Shown here piece after piece: positions 35,757 to 44,531 of a stretch of 64,000 nucleotides of DNA. The position numbers were made by a program, and so were the translations under genes. The number at the start of each line of letters is the position of its first letter. Positions within the stretch are counted from its first letter, which is position 1. The notes beneath the pieces are model-generated. The model was not told where the DNA came from and did not search any database. It was given only the letters and a program-made list of their open reading frames with translations. The stretch is taken from the NCBI RefSeq assembly GCF_015207655.1, contig NZ_JADEWN010000018.1, positions 1-64,000 of the forward strand, given 5' to 3'. Source of the stretch: Gloeocapsopsis crepidinum LEGE 06123. GTDB lineage: Bacteria; Cyanobacteriota; Cyanobacteriia; Cyanobacteriales; Chroococcidiopsidaceae.

Positions 35757-36362
35757 GTGAATTCAACTACACTCAATCAGATTGTAGAACCTTCTTGGTT
35801 AGAGCGTCCATCTCCTGAAGTTGCGCCAGACTTACTCGGATGTACGCTTGTACGTAAATTTCCTGATGGACAACTCCTGCGTGGGTTAATTGTGGAAACT
35901 GAAGCTTATGCAGTTGGAGATCCGGCGTTTCATGCTTATCGACGACGCACTGAACGTAATGCGGTAGTCTTCGGACCTGCAGGTAGAAGTTATGTTTATC
36001 TGATCTACGGGATTTATCATTGTTTCAATGTTGTCACAGATGTCGATGGTGTTCCGAGTGCAGTTTTGATTCGTGCTTTACAACTAGAGTCTTTACCAGA
36101 TAACGCATCATCGAAACCTCACCGACTTGCGGCTGGACCTGGAAAATTGTGTCTAGCTTTACAGATTAATCGCAACTTAAATACCTTACTTCTCCAACTA
36201 GGCGAACCATTGTGGTTAGAACATCGTTCACTCGAATTTCAACAACAGCTTGATTGTCAAGCTACTGCTTTTGTGCAAACTACCCGCATTGGAATTACGC
36301 AAGGAGTCGATCTACCGTGGCGATGGTACATCAAAAATTGTCCTGCGGTTTCTCGAACTTGA
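35757..36362 (+). CDS. DNA-3-methyladenine glycosylase (AAG/MPG type)
   Basis: The protein of about 201 residues, with a GTG start at 35757, begins [20 protein letters not shown]. The AAG core is [20 protein letters not shown] with the catalytic Glu in [23 protein letters not shown] and [12 protein letters not shown] follow. It excises alkylated purines from DNA in base-excision repair. The frame continues upstream to 35691, but that part lacks family sequence and overlaps the Psb35 promoter side. Confidence 0.9.
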   Translation: MNSTTLNQIVEPSWLERPSPEVAPDLLGCTLVRKFPDGQLLRGLIVETEAYAVGDPAFHAYRRRTERNAVVFGPAGRSYVYLIYGIYHCFNVVTDVDGVPSAVLIRALQLESLPDNASSKPHRLAAGPGKLCLALQINRNLNTLLLQLGEPLWLEHRSLEFQQQLDCQATAFVQTTRIGITQGVDLPWRWYIKNCPAVSRT

Positions 36363-36427
36363 CATTTAAGTGATTACTTATATATCCTAAAAATAGTTAA
36401 GCATTTACTTAAGTATTTGCTGTTTTT

Positions 36428-36742
36428 ATGCGAGGAGATATTTTTCAAGCGATCGCCGATCCCACACGTCGGGCAATTTTAGATCGCCTGCGAGATGGAG
36501 AACAACCCGTAAAGCAGCTTGCAGAACCTTTTGCAATGTCTTTACCTGCAATTTCACAGCATTTACAGATTTTGTGTGAGGTAGGTTTAGTTACTCAACG
36601 GCGGGTAGGGCGTCAGCGGATATATCAACTCAATCCCGAACCATTGCAAGAAGTGAAAAATTGGGTTTCACATTACGAATTTTGGCAAGAGAAACTCGAT
36701 AACCTGGGTAAATATCTGGAGGAGTCATGTTCCGAGTCGTAA
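36428..36742 (+). CDS. ArsR-type winged-helix transcriptional regulator
   Basis: The 104-residue protein has the winged-helix core IFQAIADPTRRAILDRL, then VKQLAEPFAMSLPAISQHLQ with the recognition helix, and QRRVGRQRIYQLNPEPL in the wing. No metal-binding CxC motif is present, so metal sensing is unlikely. ArsR genes coupled to a downstream SRPBCC protein are a common pair; here they overlap by 16 bases. It probably represses its own operon. Confidence 0.88.
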   Translation: MRGDIFQAIADPTRRAILDRLRDGEQPVKQLAEPFAMSLPAISQHLQILCEVGLVTQRRVGRQRIYQLNPEPLQEVKNWVSHYEFWQEKLDNLGKYLEESCSES

Positions 36743-37266
36743 AGATGGAAGCTTTCTATCCTTATCCGCCAGAAAAAGTATGGAGGGCGATCGCAAATCG
36801 TTCTTCATTAGCAAAATGGTTGATGGAAAACGACTTTGAACCGCGTTTAGGACACAAGTTTTGTTTTCAATCGCAATTACCAGGGTTAAACGAGATTATT
36901 TATTGCGAAGTCCTGAAACTTGTAGAACCATACGAACTTGCTTATTCTTGGCAAGACAATGTCATGGAATCTTCTTCAATTGTGACTTGGAAGCTGACAC
37001 CTGTTGATGGCGGTACACAACTACATTTAGAACATCGCGGATATCAACAGGATGCAATCGCTATTAGTCAACCTACACATCATTCTCAATCTTGGCAAGC
37101 ACAGCTAACGCATGGAATTATAGCAGGCGATCGCATTTCGGAATCCAAACAATTTGGCAGTATTTTACTCAATTCCTATTTCAGTGGTAAATGGCAATAT
37201 CTAATCAATCACAAACTTGCGGAAGTTTTGGCACAGGAAACACAAGACAATTTCGCGCTTTCTTAA
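36727..37266 (+). CDS. SRPBCC (AHSA1-like) domain protein
   Basis: The 179-residue protein has the helix-grip fold signature: YPYPPEKVWRAIANRSSLAKW at the N-terminus and VTWKLTPVDGGTQLHLEHRG in the middle. GGAGGAG lies just before its ATG inside the arsR gene. The family binds hydrophobic ligands or acts as an Aha1-like partner. With ArsR it likely forms an autoregulated stress unit, but no ligand is indicated. The C-terminal extension past residue 145 is a little longer than in simple members. Confidence 0.83.
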   Translation: MFRVVKMEAFYPYPPEKVWRAIANRSSLAKWLMENDFEPRLGHKFCFQSQLPGLNEIIYCEVLKLVEPYELAYSWQDNVMESSSIVTWKLTPVDGGTQLHLEHRGYQQDAIAISQPTHHSQSWQAQLTHGIIAGDRISESKQFGSILLNSYFSGKWQYLINHKLAEVLAQETQDNFALS

Positions 37267-37355
37267 GGCAGCTACTTAGAACTGCTATCACTCTAAATAT
37301 TAACTATGGGGTAGGCATCTTGCCTGGTCACTAAGACATCTTTTTGGTAACTACA

Positions 37356-37952
37356 ATGAATACTCCCATCCCACTCAGCATTCCAGTCATTCAACCTTTT
37401 CTTCATAAAGACCAAACTTTCGATATTTATTCGCGATTACTTGCTGAACGAATTGTCTTTTTAAAGGGTGAGTTAACTGAGGAAGTAGCTAACTTAATTG
37501 TCGCACAACTACTATTTCTCGATGCTGAAGATCCAGAAAAAAACATCTCCTTATTTATCAACTCCTCTGGAGGTTTAGCAACCGCAGCAATGACAGTTTA
37601 TGATGCAATGAAACAACTTCGTACAGATATTACGACAATTTGTGTTGGTACTGCTGCTGCAATGGGTGCTTTTTTACTGTCTTCTGGAACTAAGGGCAAA
37701 AGATATACTTTACCACACGCCCGAATTAAATTACAGCAACCATCAGGAAATACTGAAGGAAACGCAACTGATATTGAGGTAGCTGCTCAGGAGATTTTAT
37801 ATCTTAAAGAAACACTGAACCAAATTCTTGCTGAAAATACTGGAAAAACTCAAAAACAAATTGAAATTGATTTAAATAGAAATTTATTTCTGAGTGCCGA
37901 AGAAGCAAAAAATTACGGCTTAATCGACAGCATTGTCACAAAAATACCATGA
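37356..37952 (+). CDS. ClpP-family protein lacking the catalytic triad (ClpR-like)
   Basis: The 198-residue protein follows ClpP throughout: ANLIVAQLLFLDAEDPEKNI, SSGGLATAAMTVYDAM, ATDIEVAAQEILYLKETLNQ. All three catalytic positions are changed. CMGQAASMGAF of active ClpP is CVGTAAAMGAF here (Ser to Ala102), MIHQP is KLQQP (His to Gln127), and TERDRF is LNRNLF (Asp to Asn176). It should therefore be a non-proteolytic ring subunit or partner. The next gene overlaps its stop (ATGA), so it is coupled to an epimerase rather than a clp gene. TTG at 37344 is an alternative start. Confidence 0.85.
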   Translation: MNTPIPLSIPVIQPFLHKDQTFDIYSRLLAERIVFLKGELTEEVANLIVAQLLFLDAEDPEKNISLFINSSGGLATAAMTVYDAMKQLRTDITTICVGTAAAMGAFLLSSGTKGKRYTLPHARIKLQQPSGNTEGNATDIEVAAQEILYLKETLNQILAENTGKTQKQIEIDLNRNLFLSAEEAKNYGLIDSIVTKIP

Positions 37953-38974
37953 AAACTTTCATTATAGGGGGAACCAATTTTATTGGTCCTTCAGTAGTGG
38001 ACCAACTTCATCACATGGGTCATGAGGTGACTGTATTCCATCGAGGAAAAACTGTAGCTGAGTTACCAAGAGGAGTCAAGGAAATTAAAGGCGATCGCAC
38101 TCAACTTCCTGAAATGAAAAGCGAGTTGCAGTGTTTATCTCCTGATGTAGTTTTAGATATGATTCTCTACACTGAGCAAGATGCGCTGTCAACAATGAAG
38201 GCATTTCAAGGGATTGCCCAGCGTGTTGTTGCCATTAGTAGTATAGATGTGTATCGTGCCTACAATGTCCTTTTAGGGAAAGAATCTGAGATTGTTCCCG
38301 TACCACTTACCGAAGATTCGCCACTGCGTCAGCAACTCTATCCTTTTCAGGATATGCCACAAAGAGCGCTCAACGCTCCGGCTGATTACGACAAAATCTT
38401 GGTGGAACGAGTTGTGATGAGTAATCCTAATTTACCTGGTACCGTCATCCGCTTACCAATGGTATACGGACCAAAAGATCCTCTGCACCGTTTGTTTCCT
38501 TATCTAAAGCGAATGGATGAAAATCGTCCGGCAATTTTGTTACCAGAAAATTTTGCTCAATGGCGTGGTTGTTATGGATATGTAGAGAATGTTGCACAAG
38601 CGATCGCACTAGCAGTTACAAATTCTCAAGCTACAGGATGCATCTATCATGTAGCAGATTTACAAATTCCTGAAATCGAACGGCTTAGTTACTTTGGAAA
38701 AGCTGCTGGCTGGCAAGGTCAAGTAATATCTGTTCCTAAACACTATTTACCAGCAGATTGGAATTTACCTTTTAATACTGAACAAGAATGGTTTGTTGAT
38801 ACAACACGAATTCGTCAGGAACTCGGTTACAGCGAGGTGGTATCTCAAGAGGAAGCACTGAAACAAACAATTAACTGGGAACGTAGCAACCCGCCGCCAG
38901 AAATGCCTCAATGGACAGGATTGGAGTTATTCGACTATGCTACTGAAGATGAAATTTTAACTTGCTTAGTGTAG
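37949..38974 (+). CDS. NAD-dependent epimerase/dehydratase family protein
   Basis: The 341-residue protein begins FIIGGTNFIGPSVVDQLHHMG, a nucleotide-binding Rossmann start of the extended SDR type. VVAISSIDVYRAYN corresponds to the serine region; the usual YxxxK reads YDKIL. VIRLPMVYGPKDPLHRLFPYL and GYVENVAQAIALAV are typical. The pattern resembles mRNA-binding CSP41-like and nucleoside-sugar epimerase relatives, and the substrate is unknown. It is translationally coupled to the triad-less ClpP gene. Confidence 0.82.
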   Translation: MKTFIIGGTNFIGPSVVDQLHHMGHEVTVFHRGKTVAELPRGVKEIKGDRTQLPEMKSELQCLSPDVVLDMILYTEQDALSTMKAFQGIAQRVVAISSIDVYRAYNVLLGKESEIVPVPLTEDSPLRQQLYPFQDMPQRALNAPADYDKILVERVVMSNPNLPGTVIRLPMVYGPKDPLHRLFPYLKRMDENRPAILLPENFAQWRGCYGYVENVAQAIALAVTNSQATGCIYHVADLQIPEIERLSYFGKAAGWQGQVISVPKHYLPADWNLPFNTEQEWFVDTTRIRQELGYSEVVSQEEALKQTINWERSNPPPEMPQWTGLELFDYATEDEILTCLV

Positions 38975-38977
38975 TAC

Positions 38978-39018
38978 ATACAGCTAGGTAAGGTAGCTAA
39001 TCTATACCCTAGCTGTAT
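38978..39018. terminator. Bidirectional terminator hairpin
   Basis: An 11-bp perfect inverted repeat, ATACAGCTAGG...CCTAGCTGTAT, lies between the convergent epimerase and DUF4383 genes. A T-rich stretch follows on the plus side. It could also be an operator, but the convergent position favours termination. Confidence 0.55.
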
Positions 39019-39036
39019 CATGATTTATTTTCTATG

Positions 39037-39516
39037 CTATAGAGTCTTGGCTATGCTGCTATCTGACACTTTCGCTGGTATGATAATTCCGTAGTACACA
39101 GCAGCGATCGCGGTTAGCGCATTCAACAAAACATTGTTACCGAAGATTGGCATTAAGCCAAACAATGTCTTAGTAAAAGGTAGCAATCCCATAATTGCTA
39201 GCAACACATAAGAGACTGCAAACGCACGATTAAATAGGCGAGCATTAATATAGCTCTGATAAGAAGCAATTCCCCAGACTCCAACAGCACAGTGTACTAG
39301 GTTATGCAAGAAGTTGGTAGGAAATAACCCGAATACATAACCAAACCCTGCAGAATAAGCATTATGGGCTGCATCTGCTGGAACATAAGATGCGTCTGTT
39401 CCTGGTAAAGAAACTAAGCCAGGAATAAATCCAGCTATCCCTAAAATTAAGAAGAGAATTCCAACGATCAGGGCACAGTAGCGCTCTGCCATTTTGACAG
39501 TGTTTGTGTTTTCCAT
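39037..39516 (-). CDS. DUF4383 family membrane protein
   Basis: The protein of about 159 residues has four hydrophobic segments. GFGYVFGLFPTNFLHNLVHC is characteristic of the DUF4383 family, with the pattern NxxHNxxH as a possible ligand site. The ATG at 39516 follows an AAAGGTGAT ribosome binding site; a further start at 39543 is possible. Function is unknown. Small families of this kind occur in stress-resistant bacteria. It is monocistronic and converges on the epimerase. Confidence 0.82.
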   Translation of the reverse strand: MENTNTVKMAERYCALIVGILFLILGIAGFIPGLVSLPGTDASYVPADAAHNAYSAGFGYVFGLFPTNFLHNLVHCAVGVWGIASYQSYINARLFNRAFAVSYVLLAIMGLLPFTKTLFGLMPIFGNNVLLNALTAIAAVYYGIIIPAKVSDSSIAKTL

Positions 39517-39824
39517 CTTGTAGATCACCTTTGACTGATACAACTAAAAAGAAGAATGTTTTATTCTGGGGACTGGGCGTAAGTTATCATCTCTTCTATT
39601 TGAAATTACTTTCAAAATTGAGCACTCTATCAAAAGGAAGCTTTAAAATTTGCACAACAGTGTATTTTTCTATACGTGGTTGTCTAATTCTGACTTATTG
39701 TAGAGGTAATAATTTTAGTTATTAATAAGTAAATAAACTACTACTTAGATATTCTAAAAAAAATATTAATCAATACATTAAAATCGCGATCGCCAAGCTT
39801 GAAATATTGAATGCGCCCAAACCC

Positions 39825-41276
39825 ATGAGTAACAAATCCAGTAACTACGACCCGCGCAAAGCTAAATGGAATAATATTATGCTTGATGCTTGGGAACCAA
39901 GCAACTGGAAGCAGTGGAAGTCTAAAGCAAATAAAGATGAGTCTGTGACTATCGAGCGCGAATATCTCAGAATAAAATATGCAATTCAACTGGCTAACAA
40001 TGCTCTAAGCCTAGATAAGGTAAAAGTTAAACTCAAGCTAACTACAGCTAAATCAATTGGCTTGCAAGGTACTTTTCCTTGTAAACCTGGCGACGTAGGT
40101 AAAAATGGAAGTTCTAATAAGCAATACACAATTTCATTGGGGTTTCCTGCGAGTGATGCTGGTGTAAAAACGGCTGTCGCTAAAGCACGAGAATTAGACT
40201 TACTGTTAATGACAAAGCAATTTCAGTGGACACCGGAATTGGGTAAGCAAGCTCAAAGAATTGTGCTAATACATGATACCGCAAAACCGATTAGTGAATT
40301 AATTCAAGAATACGAGCGAGAATTTTGGAAGACTCACGAGAAGAATCGCCAAGGATTCCGTACTTGGGAAACACATTATCTGCGACATCTTAAAAAACTT
40401 CCTCAAGATGTTCCCTTAACTCAAAAAGCCTTAGAACAAGCTTTAGAATCAGTTCCACCCAATACCTCAACAAGGTTTTATTTAGCTTGGCAACTCAAAA
40501 AGTTTTGTGATTTTTGTGGCGTTGATGGTAATAAAATTATTGATTCGTATACGACTCCTCAACCATTACCAAGTCTTCGCAAAATCCCTACTGATGAAGA
40601 GATCATTCAAGGCTTTGATACAATGGGAACTCCTCTATCACCCTACGCCAGCAAGGAAAATTTAACGCAACCCCAACAGTGGCAATGGGTATACGGAATG
40701 TTAGCTACCTACGGTTTAAGACCTCATGAATTATTTGCGATAGACCTTGAAGCTTTCACAACCCCATCTAATATATTTCATCTAGTCACACTTGATCCTA
40801 GTCTTACAGGTGGTACAAAAACAGGCGAACGTACGTGTGGAATTCCACCGTTACATCCGCAGTGGGTTGAGTTATTTGATTTAAAAAACATCAAGTTCCC
40901 CAATACCGGAGGAACTTTAAATAATCAAACTGCTAAAATTCACATTCGATTTAGAACAGCGCATTTAAATTTTAAACCTTATGATTTGCGACACGCCTAT
41001 GCTTTACGCGGACATCGCTTGCGTATCCCGATCAAAACTATGGCTGATTATATGGGACATACGGTACAAGAGCACACGAAAACCTATCAAAGATGGATAA
41101 ATGAAGATACAAACTTAGAAATTTATAAAGAAATAGTTATTCACAAAGTTAATACTCGAGAAGCACTCAAAGTCAGGGTAGATGAATTAGAGATTGAAAA
41201 TGCTGTCCTCAAAGCTGAAATTAAGACTTTGAGGGAAATAGTTATCAAACATCAGCTGGGTAAACTACTGAGTTAA
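39825..41276 (+). CDS. Orphan tyrosine recombinase (site-specific integrase)
   Basis: The protein of about 483 residues has catalytic positions of the phage-integrase family: Arg in ATYGLRPHELFAI, HAYALRG context in YDLRHAYALRGHRL, the GH in DYMGHTVQEHTKTYQRW, and a terminal Tyr there. The last 45 residues form a coiled coil. Such large integrases are common in cyanobacteria, sometimes in developmental excisions. No tRNA, excisionase or direct-repeat att site is seen nearby. A TTG start at 39807 is possible. The target is unknown. Confidence 0.83.
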   Translation: MSNKSSNYDPRKAKWNNIMLDAWEPSNWKQWKSKANKDESVTIEREYLRIKYAIQLANNALSLDKVKVKLKLTTAKSIGLQGTFPCKPGDVGKNGSSNKQYTISLGFPASDAGVKTAVAKARELDLLLMTKQFQWTPELGKQAQRIVLIHDTAKPISELIQEYEREFWKTHEKNRQGFRTWETHYLRHLKKLPQDVPLTQKALEQALESVPPNTSTRFYLAWQLKKFCDFCGVDGNKIIDSYTTPQPLPSLRKIPTDEEIIQGFDTMGTPLSPYASKENLTQPQQWQWVYGMLATYGLRPHELFAIDLEAFTTPSNIFHLVTLDPSLTGGTKTGERTCGIPPLHPQWVELFDLKNIKFPNTGGTLNNQTAKIHIRFRTAHLNFKPYDLRHAYALRGHRLRIPIKTMADYMGHTVQEHTKTYQRWINEDTNLEIYKEIVIHKVNTREALKVRVDELEIENAVLKAEIKTLREIVIKHQLGKLLS

Positions 41277-41410
41277 ATAATGAATTTTTGAGCACATTTT
41301 TGCCTCGATGTCAATCAATGGTAGAAAGAAAATAACAGCTTAAAGTAAGAAAAAACTAAGAAACAATACTGGTAGGAAAACCTCAATACTAAGCTTGAAG
41401 AGAGTTATAG

Positions 41411-42232
41411 ATGGTAAAACCGCGCAGGGTCTTTGCGCAGCATTGGCTCAAAAATGAAAAAGCCCTTAACCAAATTGTCACCGCTGCCGAACTGAATCAA
41501 AGCGATCGCATCCTCGAAATCGGTCCTGGAACCGGAATATTAACTCGTCGCCTGTTACCTCTAGCCGAATCAGTAGTCGCCGTAGAAATTGATCGCGATT
41601 TGTGCGAGTTGTTAGCTAAAAAGCTGGGAAATACTGAAAACTTCTTACTACTACAAGGTGATTTCCTAGAAATAAATTTAACCTCTTTACTAACTCCTTT
41701 CCCTAACTTTCGTTCGCCCAATAAAGTAGTCGCAAATATTCCCTACAACATCACTGGACCAATTCTTGAAAAATTACTCGGAACAATCGCTAACCCAAAT
41801 ACTCAACCCTTTGACTTGATCGTACTGCTAGTTCAAAAAGAAGTCGCCGATCGCTTGTATGCCAAACCAGGGTCAAAAACCTTCGGCGCACTATCCGTTC
41901 GCGTTCAATACTTAGCCGAATGTGAATTCATTTACCACGTAAGCGCAAAAAGCTTTTATCCACCACCCAAAGTTGATTCAGCGGTCGTCAGATTGCGTCC
42001 GCGACAACTACAATTCTTACCACTCAATCCACGCCATCTAGAAACTCTACTTCAACTCGGCTTTGGTGCAAAACGCAAAATGTTACGAAATAATTTGAAA
42101 GCAATTGTCGAACGCGATCGCTTAACCGAATTACTAGAAAATTTAGAAATCAATCCCCAAGCCCGCGCTGAAGACCTCAGCGTTAATCAATGGATATCCT
42201 TAAGTAATCAGCTAGAAGTTTCTAGCCCCTAA
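41411..42232 (+). CDS. rsmA: 16S rRNA dimethyladenosine transferase
   Basis: The 273-residue methyltransferase begins MVKPRRVFAQHWLKNEKAL and has the SAM motif EIGPGTGILTRRLLPLA (from residue 36). ANIPYNITGPILEKLLG contains the NxPY catalytic motif. It dimethylates two adjacent adenines near the 3' end of 16S rRNA (KsgA/RsmA). The C-terminal helical region is normal. ispE follows after nine bases, so the two are co-transcribed, as in many cyanobacteria. Confidence 0.95.
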   Translation: MVKPRRVFAQHWLKNEKALNQIVTAAELNQSDRILEIGPGTGILTRRLLPLAESVVAVEIDRDLCELLAKKLGNTENFLLLQGDFLEINLTSLLTPFPNFRSPNKVVANIPYNITGPILEKLLGTIANPNTQPFDLIVLLVQKEVADRLYAKPGSKTFGALSVRVQYLAECEFIYHVSAKSFYPPPKVDSAVVRLRPRQLQFLPLNPRHLETLLQLGFGAKRKMLRNNLKAIVERDRLTELLENLEINPQARAEDLSVNQWISLSNQLEVSSP

Positions 42233-42241
42233 TCACCAAAA

Positions 42242-43195
42242 ATGCATTCTTATTCACTTATTGCACCCGCCAAAATTAATTTATATTTAGAAATCATCGG
42301 CGATCGCCCCGATGGATATCATGCATTGGCGATGATTCTCCAAAGTATCAACTTAGCCGATCAAATCAATATCCGCGCTGCAAGTACCGATACAATCCGT
42401 GTCCGCTGCGAACATCCTCAAGTCCCTACCGATAAAAGTAACTTGGCGTACAAAGCAGCAGCATTAATGGCAAATCGATTTCCTGATGCTTTTGCCCAGT
42501 ATGGTGGTGTAGAAATCACAATTAACAAGCAAATTCCTGTCGCTGCTGGATTAGCAGGAGGATCGACAAACGCCGCTGCTGTATTAGTAGGAATCGATTT
42601 ATTATGGGAACTAGGACTAACGCAATCCGAACTCGAAGAACTTGCAGGACAACTTGGTTCAGATGTTCCCTTTTGTATTGCAGGTGGAACAGCGATCGCT
42701 ACAGGTAGAGGTAACGAACTTTCACCATTACCAAACCTGGATCATTTATATGTAGTCTTAGGAAAATATCGCAGCCTTGCAGTTTCTACAGCATGGGCTT
42801 ACCAAACTTATCGACAGCAATTTGGTGATTCCTACTTAACTGATACACAAAGTTTAACATCACGCGCCTCAGCAGTTCACTCTGGAGCAATCGTTAAAGC
42901 GATCGTCCATAAAGATGGTGTGCAAATTGCTGAAAAACTCCACAATGATTTAGAGCGTGTCGTGTTACCAGAGTATCCCCAAGTCGCACAACTACGTCAA
43001 GTGTTTCAGGAAGCTGGAGCATTAGGTGCTATGATGTCCGGTTCAGGTCCTACAGTATTTGCTTTGTGCGAGTCGCACGAACAAGCACAACTAGCGAAGC
43101 AGTATGTGAGAACCACAATTCCTGATTCAGATTTGGAACTTTGGCTAGCACAAACGTCTAGTACAGGTATTCAAATAGCTGCTAGTGCTAAGTAA
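42242..43195 (+). CDS. ispE: 4-diphosphocytidyl-2-C-methyl-D-erythritol kinase
   Basis: The 317-residue GHMP kinase has YSLIAPAKINLYLEIIGDRP at the start, the ATP-binding VAAGLAGGSTNAAAVL (about residues 101-116) and the C-terminal GAMMSGSGPTVFALC. It catalyses the fourth step of the MEP isoprenoid pathway. In cyanobacteria this supplies carotenoids, plastoquinone and chlorophyll tails. It follows rsmA by nine bases and precedes the DUF3082 gene by five, so a three-gene operon is likely. Confidence 0.96.
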   Translation: MHSYSLIAPAKINLYLEIIGDRPDGYHALAMILQSINLADQINIRAASTDTIRVRCEHPQVPTDKSNLAYKAAALMANRFPDAFAQYGGVEITINKQIPVAAGLAGGSTNAAAVLVGIDLLWELGLTQSELEELAGQLGSDVPFCIAGGTAIATGRGNELSPLPNLDHLYVVLGKYRSLAVSTAWAYQTYRQQFGDSYLTDTQSLTSRASAVHSGAIVKAIVHKDGVQIAEKLHNDLERVVLPEYPQVAQLRQVFQEAGALGAMMSGSGPTVFALCESHEQAQLAKQYVRTTIPDSDLELWLAQTSSTGIQIAASAK

Positions 43196-43200
43196 GAAAT

Positions 43201-43530
43201 ATGAATAACCAAGATAAGACTGATCATAAGCCTACAAATGCCACAACACAGACACCAACCCCGCTGCGTTGTTTAACAGGATCTCTCATTTCTGGGGGAC
43301 TTGCGATCGCACTCTACTCGCTTACTGCTGCGATCGCTCAAACTTTTGCCGCTAAACCAATTCATTCTGATAATCCAGCTGTTATTAACATCGCCTCCGC
43401 AGTTCGTACTTTAGTAGTAGGAATTACTGCATTAGGTACTGGAATATTTGGTTTAGTCGCCCTAGGGTTAATTGGCTTAGCAATTCAAATTCTAATTCAA
43501 CAAGCCACCAAAAAAGGTTCACCTAGTTAA
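43201..43530 (+). CDS. DUF3082-like small membrane protein
   Basis: The 109-residue protein has a polar, threonine-rich N-terminus, then two hydrophobic segments (about residues 25-48 and 58-97). Motifs such as LTGSLISGGLAIALYSLTAA and RTLVVGITALGTGIFGLVAL resemble the cyanobacteria/plastid DUF3082 family, which is predicted to be a thylakoid or inner-membrane protein. It starts five bases after ispE, so it is in that operon. The function is unknown; the family label is from pattern memory. Confidence 0.72.
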   Translation: MNNQDKTDHKPTNATTQTPTPLRCLTGSLISGGLAIALYSLTAAIAQTFAAKPIHSDNPAVINIASAVRTLVVGITALGTGIFGLVALGLIGLAIQILIQQATKKGSPS

Positions 43531-44169
43531 ATCATCACACTATCATCGTTTACTGTCGCGGCGATCGCTTGGTTCTTTTTCAGATATAACACTGATTAGG
43601 AAGGAAATGATATGACCCGCGATCATTTCACTATGCTTTCAATTGTTACGTTTTCCTGAATAAAAGAACCGTAGTTACAAAAACGAGCTTTTTGTTAGGT
43701 GCGAGACACATTTATCAGGCTTTCCTCCGCTTCTTACCTCTTTTGAAACTTCATTCTTTGCAATTCTTATTTTTATCTCAACTTTTCCCCACACATTCCC
43801 CATTTTTTCCACAGGTAGATCCAACTTTTTCCACAGGTAAATCCAGTTTTTCCACAGGTCGTAACGTTAAATAATCATTTGATGGCGGATCTGTGGATTT
43901 TGTCTGTTGTTACTGTCTTTGACCTCAATACGGAGATTATGTAAAGTTGTGTAATAAAAATTAGCCTAAAAGGTTGATTTTCGCGTGAAGATTTTTTTTT
44001 TCTAAAGTCTCTCGTAATATTTCGCAGCATTGACTAGCTGGTGATTTATGTCGCACAATAATGCACCTACCCGCTATTAGCTTGACTACTCTTCTATGGT
44101 GGGGAAAGCCTCAGAAAGCTTGAACTAGTCCGCAAGAATTCTTGTCACCTTTATTTAGGGAGATCCTCA
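43531..44169. promoter_or_regulatory. 639-bp gap with a DnaA-box cluster, candidate replication origin
   Basis: Three exact TTTTCCACA boxes sit at 43805, 43827 and 43848, each as TTTTTCCACAGGT and spaced 21-22 bp. A looser TTTTCCCCA is at 43783 and an inverted TGTGGATTT at 43892. TTTTCCACA is the DnaA box form described for cyanobacteria. An AT-rich segment with a run of T follows at 43950-44010. No protein gene is credible here. This may be oriC or a titration site for DnaA. Confidence 0.55.
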
Positions 44170-44370
44170 ATGAACGCTACAGTTAGTATCCTGACCGAAA
44201 TTCCTGAAGAACTACACGAATCGCTCAAAATCTACTTAGAAAGCCATCCCACCTGGGATCAAGATCGTGTATTTACTGCCGCGCTATCGTTGTTTTTGCT
44301 TCAAAATGGCAATGGCGATCGCCGTGCTGCTAGAGTCTACCTCGAAAGCTTATTCCATCACTGCAACTAG
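44170..44370 (+). CDS. DUF2811 family protein
   Basis: The 66-residue protein reads MNATVSILTEIPEELHESLK, then ESHPTWDQDRVFTAALSLFL and YLESLF. This matches the cyanobacterial DUF2811 pattern in my memory. GGGAGATC sits seven bases before the ATG, a good ribosome binding site. The helix-rich fold looks like a ribbon-helix-helix relative, so DNA binding is conceivable. It starts directly after the DnaA-box gap. Function is not known. Confidence 0.78.
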   Translation: MNATVSILTEIPEELHESLKIYLESHPTWDQDRVFTAALSLFLLQNGNGDRRAARVYLESLFHHCN

Positions 44371-44410
44371 ACAGCTAAAATCAGCGAGAACGTACTGAAG
44401 ATTGAAGATT

Positions 44411-44503
44411 GCTATATTTTTTTTGTATAGCACTTAAAATTTCAAATAACAACTTCATACTAGTAGCGGCTGCCTTCCACCAAGAAAAGATGTTGCAGCC
44501 GCT
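44411..44503. terminator. Two hairpins between convergent genes
   Basis: Hairpin one is GCTATA...TATAGC (44411-44431) around a T-run. Hairpin two is a 9-bp perfect stem AGCGGCTGC...GCAGCCGCT (44465-44503) with a 21-base loop. They separate the DUF2811 gene and the response regulator gene and likely terminate both. Confidence 0.5.
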
Positions 44504-44531
44504 TGACAATTTTACTATTTGTGTATTTGGG

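Noticed and set aside
35618-35818. Plus-strand 66-codon ORF overlapping the glycosylase start
   Set aside because: It is opposite the Psb35-like gene and out of frame with the glycosylase; neither end looks like protein.
43803-43858. Three TTTTTCCACAGGT units considered as a CRISPR array or plasmid iterons
   Set aside because: The units are too short and close for CRISPR repeats with spacers, no cas genes exist, and the box matches DnaA rather than a plasmid Rep context.
43692-43874. 60-codon plus-strand ORF ending in PTFSTGKSSFSTG repeats
   Set aside because: It is only the DnaA-box repeats read in frame; there is no ribosome binding site and no conserved pattern.
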